From the NCBI GenBank assembly GCA_017619755.1, contig JAFZRU010000038.1, positions 1 through 41,180 on the forward strand: a DNA stretch of 41,180 nt. The letters are read 5' to 3'. The notes under the pieces were generated by a model. That model did no database searches and was not told the DNA's origin. It was given only the letters and a program-made list of their open reading frames with translations. Made by a program: the position numbers and the translations under genes. Of the stretch, positions 24,281-34,236 are shown in pieces (the first letter of the stretch is position 1; each line of letters starts with the position of its first letter). The stretch comes from Prevotella sp. (lineage in GTDB: Bacteria > Bacteroidota > Bacteroidia > Bacteroidales > Bacteroidaceae).

Positions 24281-24390
24281 GATAATTTGGTTTTAGTTAA
24301 AGGTTTTGGGTTAGGTTAAATTGATTGGTTTTTCTTATATTCGTATATTTGCCTTGGTGGTCTCTTCGTTAGTAGCGTGGTTGTAGGGGA

Positions 24391-24398
24391 CAAATATA
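24391..24398 (-). promoter_or_regulatory. -7 element upstream of susC (TATATTTG)
   Basis: TATATTTG on the minus strand, 110 bases before the susC ATG. The spacing to the nearest TTTG is wrong (about 11 bases), so only the -7 is called. Confidence 0.45.
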
Positions 24399-24500
24399 CA
24401 AAAAAATTCCAAATCATCATAGAAATGGCTATTTATTTTGCCCCAAGCGGCTGAAAAAATGTCCTTGACACCTTTTATCTATTCAAGATTCTCTGGGTTT

Positions 24501-24660
24501 TTCAAGAATTAGAGAAATAGACCAGTAACTGTTCAACGATTCGTTTAGGGAGTGCCCTAACGGGCAGAACCAACGGTCGACGTAGTCAAATCTTACAAAT
24601 CTGTTCAAATCTTACAAATCTGTTCAAATCCAACAAATCTTAAACAAAGAAGATGATGGA
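24501..24660 (+). repeat. Repeat cluster between susC and the OmpA gene, including a 19-bp tandem repeat
   Basis: Three elements lie here. TTCAAGAATTAGAGAA (24501-24516) recurs at 25967-25981 and, inverted with one change, near 26158-26173. A hairpin TTAGGG-AGTG-CCCTAA lies at 24545-24560. A 19-bp tandem repeat occupies 24588-24606 and 24607-24625 (identical), with a diverged third unit to 24642. The whole gap 24281-24996 has no supportable gene; the rest is A/T-rich DNA in which I find no consensus promoter for the OmpA gene. Confidence 0.75.
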
Positions 24661-24996
24661 ATTGAGGGAGGTCGTAAGAAATTTTTATGTCTTTTTTTTC
24701 CACGGCTTGCCGTTATTATCAAGCGTGAGCGTTTCAGATCATTTGCAGACGACCCTTTTTATACGTCTTATTGTTTTTTATCAAGCGAAGCGGTTTTTTC
24801 TATATTTTCATCACTGAAAGACTGAAAGAGTTGTTGCTTAGACCGCCGAGGATGTTAATTAAAGATAAACACCGTGCTACTTGGTTAATTTTCCCTAACA
24901 CGACTCAACAAATCCCGGATTCCTACGTCTTATAGGTACACTTGATTGGAAATTTCAAGGTCACACATGAATAATAATTTTTTAACAACTACGATT

Positions 24997-25854
24997 ATGA
25001 AGAATAAAATTATCATGCTTTCCATGCTCGCCGCAGCACTCTTCATGGGCAGCTGCGCCAGCAAGAAGGACTTGCTCAACTGCCAGAGCGAGAACCGTAC
25101 ACTCAGCAGCAACTATCAGGATGCCAAGGACCAGCTCGCCAACACCAAGGAGCAGCTCGCCGCCAGCAACGCCCGCGTCACCAGCCTCGAAGAACAGCTC
25201 CAGCAGGCCAAGCGCGACTACGCCAGACTGCAACGCTCGCTCGACAAGAGTTTGGAGAACTCCAACCAGACCAATGTGAGCATCGAGAAGTTAGTGGACC
25301 AAATCAACGAGTCCAACCAGTATATCCGCCACCTTGTTGACGTGAAGAGCAAGAGCGACTCGCTCTCCATGGTGCTCACCAACAACCTCACACGCTCGCT
25401 CAGCAAGGAGGAACTCAGAGAGGTGGACGTACAGGTGCTGAAGGGAGTGGTGTATATCTCCTTGGCCGACAACATGCTCTACAAGAGCGGCAGCTATGAA
25501 ATCAACAGCCGCGCTCAACAGACATTGAGCAAGGTGGCCAAGATCATCATGGACTACAACGACTTCGACGTCCTCGTGGAGGGCAACACCGACAACGTGC
25601 CCATCAGCCGCGAGAACATCCGCAACAACTGGGACCTCAGCTGCCTCCGCGCTTCCAGCGTCGTGCAGTATCTGCAAAACAACTTCGGCGTGGATCCCAA
25701 GCGTCTCACCGCCGGTGGAAGGGGCGAGTACAACCCGCTCACCACCAACGACACCGACATGGGACGTCAGCGCAACCGCCGCACGCAGATCATCATCACC
25801 CCGAAGCTCGACCAGTTCATGGAACTCATCGACCAAGCACCGGACAACGAGTAA
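24997..25854 (+). CDS. OmpA-family peptidoglycan-binding lipoprotein with coiled coil
   Basis: 285 residues from MKNKIIMLSMLAAALFMGSC; the lipobox Cys is residue 20. I chose this start because the upstream in-frame codons do not form a signal peptide. A coiled coil spans about 30-110 (heptad-like DQLANTKEQLAASNARVTSL). The C-terminal OmpA domain (about 150-270) has the peptidoglycan-binding pattern: VEGNTDNVPI, NWDLSCLRASSVVQYL, and NRRTQIIITP. It probably anchors the outer membrane to the cell wall. It is monocistronic, with a strong terminator just downstream. Confidence 0.93.
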   Translation: MKNKIIMLSMLAAALFMGSCASKKDLLNCQSENRTLSSNYQDAKDQLANTKEQLAASNARVTSLEEQLQQAKRDYARLQRSLDKSLENSNQTNVSIEKLVDQINESNQYIRHLVDVKSKSDSLSMVLTNNLTRSLSKEELREVDVQVLKGVVYISLADNMLYKSGSYEINSRAQQTLSKVAKIIMDYNDFDVLVEGNTDNVPISRENIRNNWDLSCLRASSVVQYLQNNFGVDPKRLTAGGRGEYNPLTTNDTDMGRQRNRRTQIIITPKLDQFMELIDQAPDNE

Positions 25855-25883
25855 AACAACTGTCATTCTTGAACAAGAAAGAC

Positions 25884-25925
25884 ACCCCCAAATACTTGAC
25901 TTCAAGCATTTGGGGGTTGTTATTT
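25884..25925 (+). terminator. Rho-independent terminator of the OmpA gene
   Basis: ACCCCCAAAT (25884-25893) pairs with ATTTGGGGGT (25908-25917); after one mismatch the stem continues inward (CTTGA/TCAAG). TTGTTATTTT follows. Confidence 0.85.
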
Positions 25926-26180
25926 TACTTTCCCAATAGGGTGTCCAATATCATGTAATCAATTTATCAAGAATTAGAGAATGAGAGAATGATAGCATTG
26001 CAATGGTTTTATTGTTAGAAAAATTCCGACCTGTGCTGATGGTTTTTGTGCAAAGACGGCCCCAGGCTGATTGCTTTTGGCCCTTCAGGCCGTTTCCATC
26101 ACCACCGCGCCGAAAATTCTCTAATTACCTCCCTACGGTCAGTGGGTATTCGACAAATCTCGCTAATTCTTGATGAATAA

Positions 26181-27959
<1,779 letters not shown>

Positions 27960-28023
27960 AGCAGCTGCAAGCATCATCAGAAGGCTATCAAGCATAAAGC
28001 TTCATACAGCCCCCTTTCATTCA

Positions 28024-28056
28024 AAAAATGCCGCCTGATGGCGGCATTTTTCATAT
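28024..28056 (+). terminator. Rho-independent terminator of the ABC-F gene
   Basis: AAAAATGCCGCC (28024-28035), loop TGAT and GGCGGCATTTTT (28040-28051) form a perfect 12-bp stem with flanking A and T runs. Confidence 0.88.
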
Positions 28057-28088
28057 CCTATGCTCCGACCCCCCAGCCCAACCACGGA

Positions 28089-28692
28089 CGCTCAAGCGGA
28101 TATGTTATCCGCCCGCAATGAATATTAGCATTTGCCATGCGACATCCACGAATCCCATTTCGCCCAACCGCCAAAATTCCTATTGCGCCCGTAGGGAATT
28201 CTTTATGTAATTCCCTACATTGGAGGCTGGTTCTTGGCGTTAGAAGCCGGTGTTGCTGTAGGGGGTATTTCCCAAGAACAAGGATTAAGACAAGCCAATG
28301 TTGCGCAAAATTGTGGGTTGTTCCAGCTTCAAGAGCATATTCCACAAAAACAAGGATTAAGGCTTTTGCCCTTGCAGGGCGCAATCTACTCCGTTATTTA
28401 ATTTACCCAGGGCGTTGCCCTGGGCTGGTATCTCGTTGGCCTTACAGGCCGTCTGTGCAACGTACATCCTTCATTTACACAGGGTGATGACTTGGGCTGG
28501 GAGTTCTGTGGGCTTGTTGGACGTTGGTTGGTAATGGCCTTTTGGCGTGAGGTATTACATAAAGTAATTCCCTACGGGCGAAACGGGGCGGTTGGAGGGA
28601 TTTCGCATTAACGGCCTCGGGGCGGGAATTCGCCCTGACGGGCGAGCGGATGGACATAAAGTCCACCCCTACAGTTGCAACGGCATTGTGGC
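28089..28692. repeat. Repeat-dense intergenic region
   Basis: The 900-base gap 27960-28859 holds no gene I can support. It contains: 28089-28141, similar to 37934-37986, with hairpin GCGGATA-TGT-TATCCGC; an inverted pair around 28186-28222 and 28556-28583 sharing ATTCCCTACGGGCG next to TTACATAAAG; two copies of AACAAGGATTAAG near 28277 and 28349; a perfect hairpin CCCAGGGC-GTT-GCCCTGGG (28406-28424) followed by GGCC-TTACA-GGCC; and 28612-28692, the second copy of the 3842-3922 repeat. This is typical Bacteroidetes intergenic repeat debris or mobile hairpin elements. Confidence 0.75.
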
Positions 28693-28788
28693 GGGATTTC
28701 GAATAGAGGGATGAAAAGGAGAGATTTTTACACAAAAAGTGGACGGATTTGAATTAATTTGCATCGGAAGGGTTGTGGGTAACGAAGA

Positions 28789-28823
28789 AAAATGTATATT
28801 TGCACCAAAATGTATATTTGCAC
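28789..28823 (+). promoter_or_regulatory. Tandemly duplicated -7 element before the first dockerin gene
   Basis: An 18-base unit (AAAATGTATATTTGCACC) occurs at 28789-28806 and again, with the last base changed, at 28807-28824. Each carries TATATTTG (28795-28802 and 28813-28820), giving two -7 elements in exact phase 18 bases apart. GTTG at 28772-28775 lies 19 bases before the first. Confidence 0.72.
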
Positions 28824-28859
28824 TATATACCAAATGACAACCAAATCAACCTACGAATT

Positions 28860-29849
28860 ATGAAAACGATATCCATCATCACAACTTGTCTGACGCGGGC
28901 GGCCATGACGCTGCTTATGGTGTGCATGACAACGGTCATGCATGCAGGGGGCTTTGAGGGGGCCTCCAATGACAACAACAAAGACAATGACGACTATGGG
29001 AGCGCTTTCTCCAAGCCGCTCACCCTCTACGACCATCTCGACAACACATCGGTGCTCAACAGCGGGATGGGTTCTGAATACGACGTCACGCTCTCCGGCT
29101 ACACCCTCCATTTGGATGGCACATGGAACACGCTGTGCCTGCCCTTCACGCTCAAAAGCCTCGAAGGGACGCCGCTCGAAGGGTTCACGGTGATGGAAAT
29201 GGACACCGAGAACGTCATCGACGGACATAAGACAGGGTTTGAGAAAGGGACTCTCTACATCAATTTCAAGGAGGCCAAGAGCATCGAGGCCGGGATGCCT
29301 TATCTTGTGAGGAACAATTCGCTCATAGCGAAAGACATCACCAACCCCACGTTTAAAAACGTAACCATCAACAGTTCCGTTCCCGAGAAAGTAAGCAGCG
29401 GCGACGGCGCGGTAAGTTTCCAGGGACTTTTCCGTCCGCTCGTCATCGCCAAATCGGGTGACAAGACAAAACTCTACATTGGAGAAGACAATATGCTACA
29501 CTATCCGGAAATATCCTTCAACATCAACGCCTTCCGCACCTATTTCCAGATGTCCACCAAACTGGTGAACAGCAACTTGGGAGACGTGAACGGCGACGGG
29601 ATGATTTCAGTGACCGACGTGACCTACCTCGTGGACTTTATCTTGGGCAACGACAACAGCCATTTCATCATCGATAATGCCGATGTCAGTTGGGACGGAA
29701 CGATTTCCGTGACCGACGTGACGGCATTGGTGGACATGGTGCTCAACGGCGGAGACAACTCCATCAACATCGTGGTGAACACGGGGGATGGAACCATCAT
29801 CTACGACGGCGGCGGCAGCGGACCAGCAAGAATTGGTAGCTGTCATTAA
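28860..29849 (+). CDS. Secreted dockerin-containing protein with Gly-rich C-terminal tail
   Basis: 329 residues from MKTISIITTCLTRAAM; I chose this ATG because it begins the signal peptide (cleavage near MHA-GG) and follows the duplicated promoter. The middle (about 85-230) is a beta-rich module with the motif GTWNTLCLPF and EAGMPYLV, also present in the GH128-like protein. It is followed by a two-repeat type I dockerin-like domain: GDVNGDGMISVTDVTYLVDF and VSWDGTISVTDVTALVDMVL, with Asp/Asn calcium-loop positions. Unlike most dockerin proteins the chain continues for about 33 residues and ends YDGGGSGPARIGSCH. No cohesin is in the window. Function unknown; probably surface-located. Confidence 0.78.
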   Translation: MKTISIITTCLTRAAMTLLMVCMTTVMHAGGFEGASNDNNKDNDDYGSAFSKPLTLYDHLDNTSVLNSGMGSEYDVTLSGYTLHLDGTWNTLCLPFTLKSLEGTPLEGFTVMEMDTENVIDGHKTGFEKGTLYINFKEAKSIEAGMPYLVRNNSLIAKDITNPTFKNVTINSSVPEKVSSGDGAVSFQGLFRPLVIAKSGDKTKLYIGEDNMLHYPEISFNINAFRTYFQMSTKLVNSNLGDVNGDGMISVTDVTYLVDFILGNDNSHFIIDNADVSWDGTISVTDVTALVDMVLNGGDNSINIVVNTGDGTIIYDGGGSGPARIGSCH

Positions 29850-30023
29850 GGAACGAAAAAGAAATAAATAGGGAAATTATTAACACTTTTACTAAACAAG
29901 GTAACTGTTCAGCGAATAACATTTAAACATATAATTACCGTATAATTAGTCGTAAATTTTTACCCAAAGACGTGCAAAAATGGGAAAATAGAATGATTTA
30001 CGTCCATTCCAATAATTTATGAT

Positions 30024-30042
30024 TAATTCGTGGAAATTCGTG
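30024..30042 (+). promoter_or_regulatory. Direct repeats of AATTCGTG spaced 10 bp before the C10 protease gene
   Basis: AATTCGTGGAAATTCGTG places two AATTCGTG copies one helical turn apart, 38 bases before the ATG at 30081. The same arrangement occurs in sense orientation upstream of hypD (36643-36658) and, half diverged, before the ABC-F gene. It could be an operator or just a dispersed repeat. No TAnnTTTG promoter is seen in 29850-30080; an imperfect inverted repeat (GTAACTGTTCAGCG, and its reverse near 30055) flanks the region. Confidence 0.4.
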
Positions 30043-30080
30043 TTGAAATAAATTATCGCTGAATTGTTACTAAACAAGAC

Positions 30081-33000
30081 ATGAAACGAATAGACTTTCT
30101 CAAGGTTATCCTGTCATCGGTGTTATCGTTGACGGTGGTCATGGTGGGAAACGCAGCACCCATCACCATGGAAAAAGCACGGAGCAATGCCATGGAATTT
30201 CTCCTTTCCTCATCGGGGAAGCAACATTCCAAGGGAACGAGCTTCATCAAACCCGATCTAAAGCACGCCGGAAGCCTCGGCCATTCATCCTCATCGGTGG
30301 AACCCGATATGACGGTCTCCCCCGCCATCTACGCTTTCAACATCGACGGGGGCGGCTTCGTCCTTGCCGCCGGCGACGATGCTGCGGAGCCGATTCTCGC
30401 GTATGGCGAAAAGGGCAGTTTCCACCCCGACTCCATCCCGCCAAACATGAAAGAATGGATAAAAAGGTATGAGATGGAAATCAAGTGGGCAAGAAGCAAC
30501 GGCCTGACCGCCGCCAACAGTCCTGCCAATAGCCCGCTCAAGGCAAGAGCCAACGTCTCGGCATTGGTGAAAAGCACATGGGCCCAGGGACAGCCCTTCA
30601 ACGACCAATGCATATTCAACGGCACCCGCTGCCGTGTGGGATGCACGGCAACCGCCATGGCGCAAATAATGTATTACTGGGCGTCCGTCGGCAAGGACGG
30701 AAGCAAGTTCCAGCACGGCTGCACCGCCCTGCCGGCATACACCACCACTACCCAGAAATACAACGTGCCAAAACTGGGCGCCGTGACCAACTTCGACTGG
30801 AGCAGCATGACCAACGGGAAACCAACCACAACGGCAGGAAAGGCAGCAGTAGCCAAACTGATGAGATATTGCGGGCAATCTGTGGAAATGGACTACACCA
30901 GCAGCAGTTCGGGCGGCAGCATCTGGTATGCGGCCCAGGCTCTGAAAGATAATTTCTTTTACAATTCAGCCGTCAAAGTGATCAGCGAGGAAGCCATGAC
31001 GAACTCCACATGGACGACGGCCATTTATAATGAAATTAGCAACGGGAAGCCCGTCCTCATGAGCGGATATGGCAAAAACGGTGAAGGAGCCGGCCATGCC
31101 TTCATCTGCGACGGATACAAAGACGGCAAGTTTCATTTCAACTGGGGATGGGGCGGCTATCTCGACGGTTTTTTTTCCATGAGCGCCCTCAACACCGACT
31201 ACGGCACTTTCAGCTACGAAAAGGAAGCCGTCATCGGCATACAGCCCTTCGCCAAGAGCAGGTATGTGGTGCAGTCGGACGACTACAAAACACTGACTTT
31301 CTACCATGACAACAAGAAATATTCACGAAAGAAGACATACGAGTTGGATATGTTCAACCATGAGATACAGAAAAAGACCTCTGTCACCAAAGTGGTGTTC
31401 GACGCCTCCTTTGCCAGTTACCGCCCCACCACCACCGACTATTGGTTTGAAGGTTTTTCAGCGTTGACCACCCTCTCCTCCATCACTAACTTGAACACGT
31501 CGAGCACCACCGACATGGGGTGTATGTTCAAGGGTTGCAAATCGCTGAAATCCATTTCGTTGTCCTCTTTCAACACCTCCAAAGTCACCAGTATGTATTC
31601 CATGTTTGACGGCTGCTCTTCGCTCACCACCCTCGACCTAAGCACTTTCGATATGTCGAAAGTCACCTCCTCCAACTATATGTTGAGAGACTGCTCGGCG
31701 CTGAAGAGCATCACCATCCCCGCCACCATGACCAATGCGTCGGCGTATGCTTTCTCCGGGGTGGGTTCGGCCACCTCCCCCTGCACCATCATCGCCCCCT
31801 CCGGCTTCAAATTCGGCGTTGACCTCAGTGGTGTTTGCTTCTGGTGGAAATCAGGTTGCTTCTTCTTGAAAGACCACGAAGTGGCCTACGGTCTCTATAT
31901 CGACACCGAGAACAAGTTGGCATTCCATTATGATGCCAAGCCATGGAGCCGCACGGGAACGAAATACTCCCTCAACACGGGCACAACCAAGCCGGAATGG
32001 AATTCCAATGCCGCCACCATCACCTTGGTGGCATTCGCCGAAACATTCTCCAACGTACGCCCCACCTCCACCTACCGTTGGTTTGATGGTATGACCAACC
32101 TGACCAACATCAGAAACATCAAATACTTGAACACATCAAATGTCACCAACATGTTTTACATGTTCAAGAATTGCCAAAAGCTGACTTCCATTGACCTGAG
32201 CGGGTTCAACACCGCCAACGTCACCGACATGTCTTACATGTTTGACGGCTGCTCGTCGCTCACCACCCTCGACCTGAGCAAGTTTGACATGTCGAAAGTC
32301 ACCTCCTCCAACAGTATGGCGTATGACTGCAAGGAGCTGAAAAAAGTCATTATCCCCGCCACCATGGCCAATGCGTCGGCGAGTACGTTCTCCGGGGTGG
32401 GCTCCACCACCTCCCCCTGCACCATCACCGCCCCTTCGGGCTTTGACTTCGGGACCAGCATCGACGAACTGTATTTCAGATACAAAACGGGCTATTTCTT
32501 CTTGGAGGGCAACAAGGTGAGCTATGCCCTTCTTGCAGATTCCACATTGAAATTCTACCATGACGCCCTGCCATGGACACGCACGGGAACGAAATATTCA
32601 CTTCCAAAAACCACCACCATCGGATGGTCAGGCGCCAAGTCATCCTACTCCAAGGTGGTGTTTGACGAATCGTTTGCCGAGGCACGACCTCCCATCACAT
32701 CCCGGTGGTTCATGTTCCATTCTTCATTGACCAAGGTGGAGGGAATGGAAAACCTCAACATGAGCGAGGTGACAAGCAACACCGAGATGTTCTATGGATG
32801 CAGCAAACTGTCATCCATCACCTTGCCCGGCACCATCACCCATCTTGACAAAAGCATCTTCCAAGGATGCACCAAATTGGAGGAGATAGACATTCCCGCC
32901 GGTGTGGAAAGCATCGGAGACATGGCTTTCAACAACTGCAGTAGTTTGGTGCGTGTGAGCGTGGGCTTCACCGACCCTCTTCCCATCACGATGCAGACAT

Positions 33001-33287
33001 TCTCCAACCGCAAGAATGCATACCTCACGGTGCCCGGAGGATATAGGGAAGCATTCGCTGCCGCCGATTACTGGAAAGAATTCAAGGGCATCAACGAGGA
33101 CAGCGCGTTCGCCAAGGGCGACGTCAACCATGACGGCGTCATTTCAGTCAGCGACGTAACCCTTCTGGTGGACTATCTCATAGGTAATCATCCTGAGAAT
33201 TTCCACGCAGAGAATGGCGACATCAACAACGATGGCATCATTTCCATCGCAGATGTCCAGACACTTGTGGATAATATTATGAGATAG
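30081..33287 (+). CDS. Secreted C10 (streptopain-like) cysteine protease with DUF285/LRR repeats and dockerin
   Basis: 1068 residues. Signal peptide (cleavage near GNA-AP); Spi-like propeptide (about 27-135, YAFNIDGGGFVLAAGDD); C10 catalytic domain (about 155-395) with nucleophile C188 (RVGCTATAMAQIMYYW) and catalytic H339 (GAGHAFICDGY), then FNWGWGG. Next come two DUF285 (BspA-like) repeat blocks (about 450-580 and 660-790; MFDGCSSLTTLDLSTFDMSK), a leucine-rich LRR_5 segment (about 905-985) and a C-terminal dockerin-like pair (GDVNHDGVISVSDVTLLVDY, GDINNDGIISIADVQTLVDN). C10 enzymes include streptopain and periodontain-like proteases that degrade host or dietary proteins. There is no T9SS sorting domain; the dockerin ends the protein. 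It converges on the HypD activase gene, 36 bases away. Confidence 0.9.
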   Translation: MKRIDFLKVILSSVLSLTVVMVGNAAPITMEKARSNAMEFLLSSSGKQHSKGTSFIKPDLKHAGSLGHSSSSVEPDMTVSPAIYAFNIDGGGFVLAAGDDAAEPILAYGEKGSFHPDSIPPNMKEWIKRYEMEIKWARSNGLTAANSPANSPLKARANVSALVKSTWAQGQPFNDQCIFNGTRCRVGCTATAMAQIMYYWASVGKDGSKFQHGCTALPAYTTTTQKYNVPKLGAVTNFDWSSMTNGKPTTTAGKAAVAKLMRYCGQSVEMDYTSSSSGGSIWYAAQALKDNFFYNSAVKVISEEAMTNSTWTTAIYNEISNGKPVLMSGYGKNGEGAGHAFICDGYKDGKFHFNWGWGGYLDGFFSMSALNTDYGTFSYEKEAVIGIQPFAKSRYVVQSDDYKTLTFYHDNKKYSRKKTYELDMFNHEIQKKTSVTKVVFDASFASYRPTTTDYWFEGFSALTTLSSITNLNTSSTTDMGCMFKGCKSLKSISLSSFNTSKVTSMYSMFDGCSSLTTLDLSTFDMSKVTSSNYMLRDCSALKSITIPATMTNASAYAFSGVGSATSPCTIIAPSGFKFGVDLSGVCFWWKSGCFFLKDHEVAYGLYIDTENKLAFHYDAKPWSRTGTKYSLNTGTTKPEWNSNAATITLVAFAETFSNVRPTSTYRWFDGMTNLTNIRNIKYLNTSNVTNMFYMFKNCQKLTSIDLSGFNTANVTDMSYMFDGCSSLTTLDLSKFDMSKVTSSNSMAYDCKELKKVIIPATMANASASTFSGVGSTTSPCTITAPSGFDFGTSIDELYFRYKTGYFFLEGNKVSYALLADSTLKFYHDALPWTRTGTKYSLPKTTTIGWSGAKSSYSKVVFDESFAEARPPITSRWFMFHSSLTKVEGMENLNMSEVTSNTEMFYGCSKLSSITLPGTITHLDKSIFQGCTKLEEIDIPAGVESIGDMAFNNCSSLVRVSVGFTDPLPITMQTFSNRKNAYLTVPGGYREAFAAADYWKEFKGINEDSAFAKGDVNHDGVISVSDVTLLVDYLIGNHPENFHAENGDINNDGIISIADVQTLVDNIMR

Positions 33288-33311
33288 AGGATTCGGGGAG
33301 AAGGCGGGATT

Positions 33312-33334
33312 TCGGGGGGAAGGTCATCCCCCGA
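33312..33334. terminator. GC-rich hairpin between convergent genes
   Basis: TCGGGGG (33312-33318) pairs with CCCCCGA (33328-33334). It overlaps the last codons of the minus-strand activase gene and follows the C10 protease stop by 24 bases. There is no T run; a shared termination role is possible. Confidence 0.35.
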
Positions 33335-34235
33335 TGATGACGGGGAGGGAATGGGCGGCGAGGAGATACTCGCAGTGATGGAGGGTGCGTGACGAGGGAA
33401 CGGCCATGGGGATGTTTTGGGGATTGTAGGTGGTGTTGAGGCGACGGTGCTTGTCGTAGCCGAGGTCGTGGTATGGGAGGAGATGGACGGGACGGGTGGA
33501 GGCGCCGGGGAGGGAGGCAAGGAAATGGGCGGTGGAGGTGATGTTTTCGTCGTCGGCGTTGACGCCCTCGATGAGGGGGATGCGGATGGAGAAGAGGTGA
33601 TGGTGGTCGGCGAGATAACGGATGTTGTCGAGGATGAGGCGGTTGTCGGCTCCGCAATAACGGCGATGCTTTTCAGGGTCCATCATCTTGAGGTCCACGA
33701 GCATCATCTCACAGTTTTTTGCCACTTCGGACACTATTTCACGGGGGGCATGAAGAGAGGTGTCCACCACGCGGTGGAAACCTCTTCTGCCAAGTTCTTC
33801 AAGTAGTTGGAGGGTGTATGACGGGTGCATGAGCGGCTCACCACCGCAGAGCGTCACACCACCGCCGCTGTCCTCCATGATAGTGCGCTCTTTTTCCACT
33901 TCGGCCATCAGTTCGTCCATGGACCACTCACGACCGCAGATTTCGAGGGCCGTGGTGGGACATTCCTCCACACACTTTTCACATAGGGAGCAGCGTGAGG
34001 CGTTGAGCGTCACGCCATCCTTTCCCATCGTGAGGGCGTGGTGCGGACACGCCTCCACACACGAGGTGCAGCCCATGCACCGTCCATGCCTGTAGAGCAG
34101 TTGGCGCCGGGCGTCCCAACTCTCGGGGTTGTGGCACCACACACATCTCAGGGGGCATCCCTTCATGAAGAGCGTGGTGCGTATCCCCGGGCCGTCGTTG
34201 ATGGCGTATCGCTTGATGTCGAAGATCAGGGTCAT
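33324..34235 (-). CDS. Glycyl radical enzyme activase (radical SAM; probable HypD-activating enzyme)
   Basis: 303 residues. The radical SAM cluster motif is C27-x3-C31-x2-C34 (GCPLRCVWC). It is followed by two ferredoxin-type 4Fe-4S motifs, C53/C56/C59/C63 (CMGCTSCVEAC) and C82/C85/C88/C92 (CSLCEKCVEEC), the insert typical of activases of the dehydratase-type glycyl radical enzymes. GGEPLMHP is the SAM-binding segment. It installs the glycyl radical on the adjacent enzyme, whose TGA is one base from this ATG (TGATATG). It is the last gene of the unit. Confidence 0.93.
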   Translation of the reverse strand: MTLIFDIKRYAINDGPGIRTTLFMKGCPLRCVWCHNPESWDARRQLLYRHGRCMGCTSCVEACPHHALTMGKDGVTLNASRCSLCEKCVEECPTTALEICGREWSMDELMAEVEKERTIMEDSGGGVTLCGGEPLMHPSYTLQLLEELGRRGFHRVVDTSLHAPREIVSEVAKNCEMMLVDLKMMDPEKHRRYCGADNRLILDNIRYLADHHHLFSIRIPLIEGVNADDENITSTAHFLASLPGASTRPVHLLPYHDLGYDKHRRLNTTYNPQNIPMAVPSSRTLHHCEYLLAAHSLPVIIGG

Positions 34236-34236
34236 A

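Noticed and set aside
24346-24353. TATATTTG on the plus strand upstream of susC
   Set aside because: It faces away from susC, is 650 bases from the OmpA start, and has no -33 partner or gene after it.
28058-28487. Overlapping frames of about 110 codons on both strands in the repeat region
   Set aside because: They translate dispersed hairpin repeats; such frames are often annotated as hypothetical proteins but nothing supports them.
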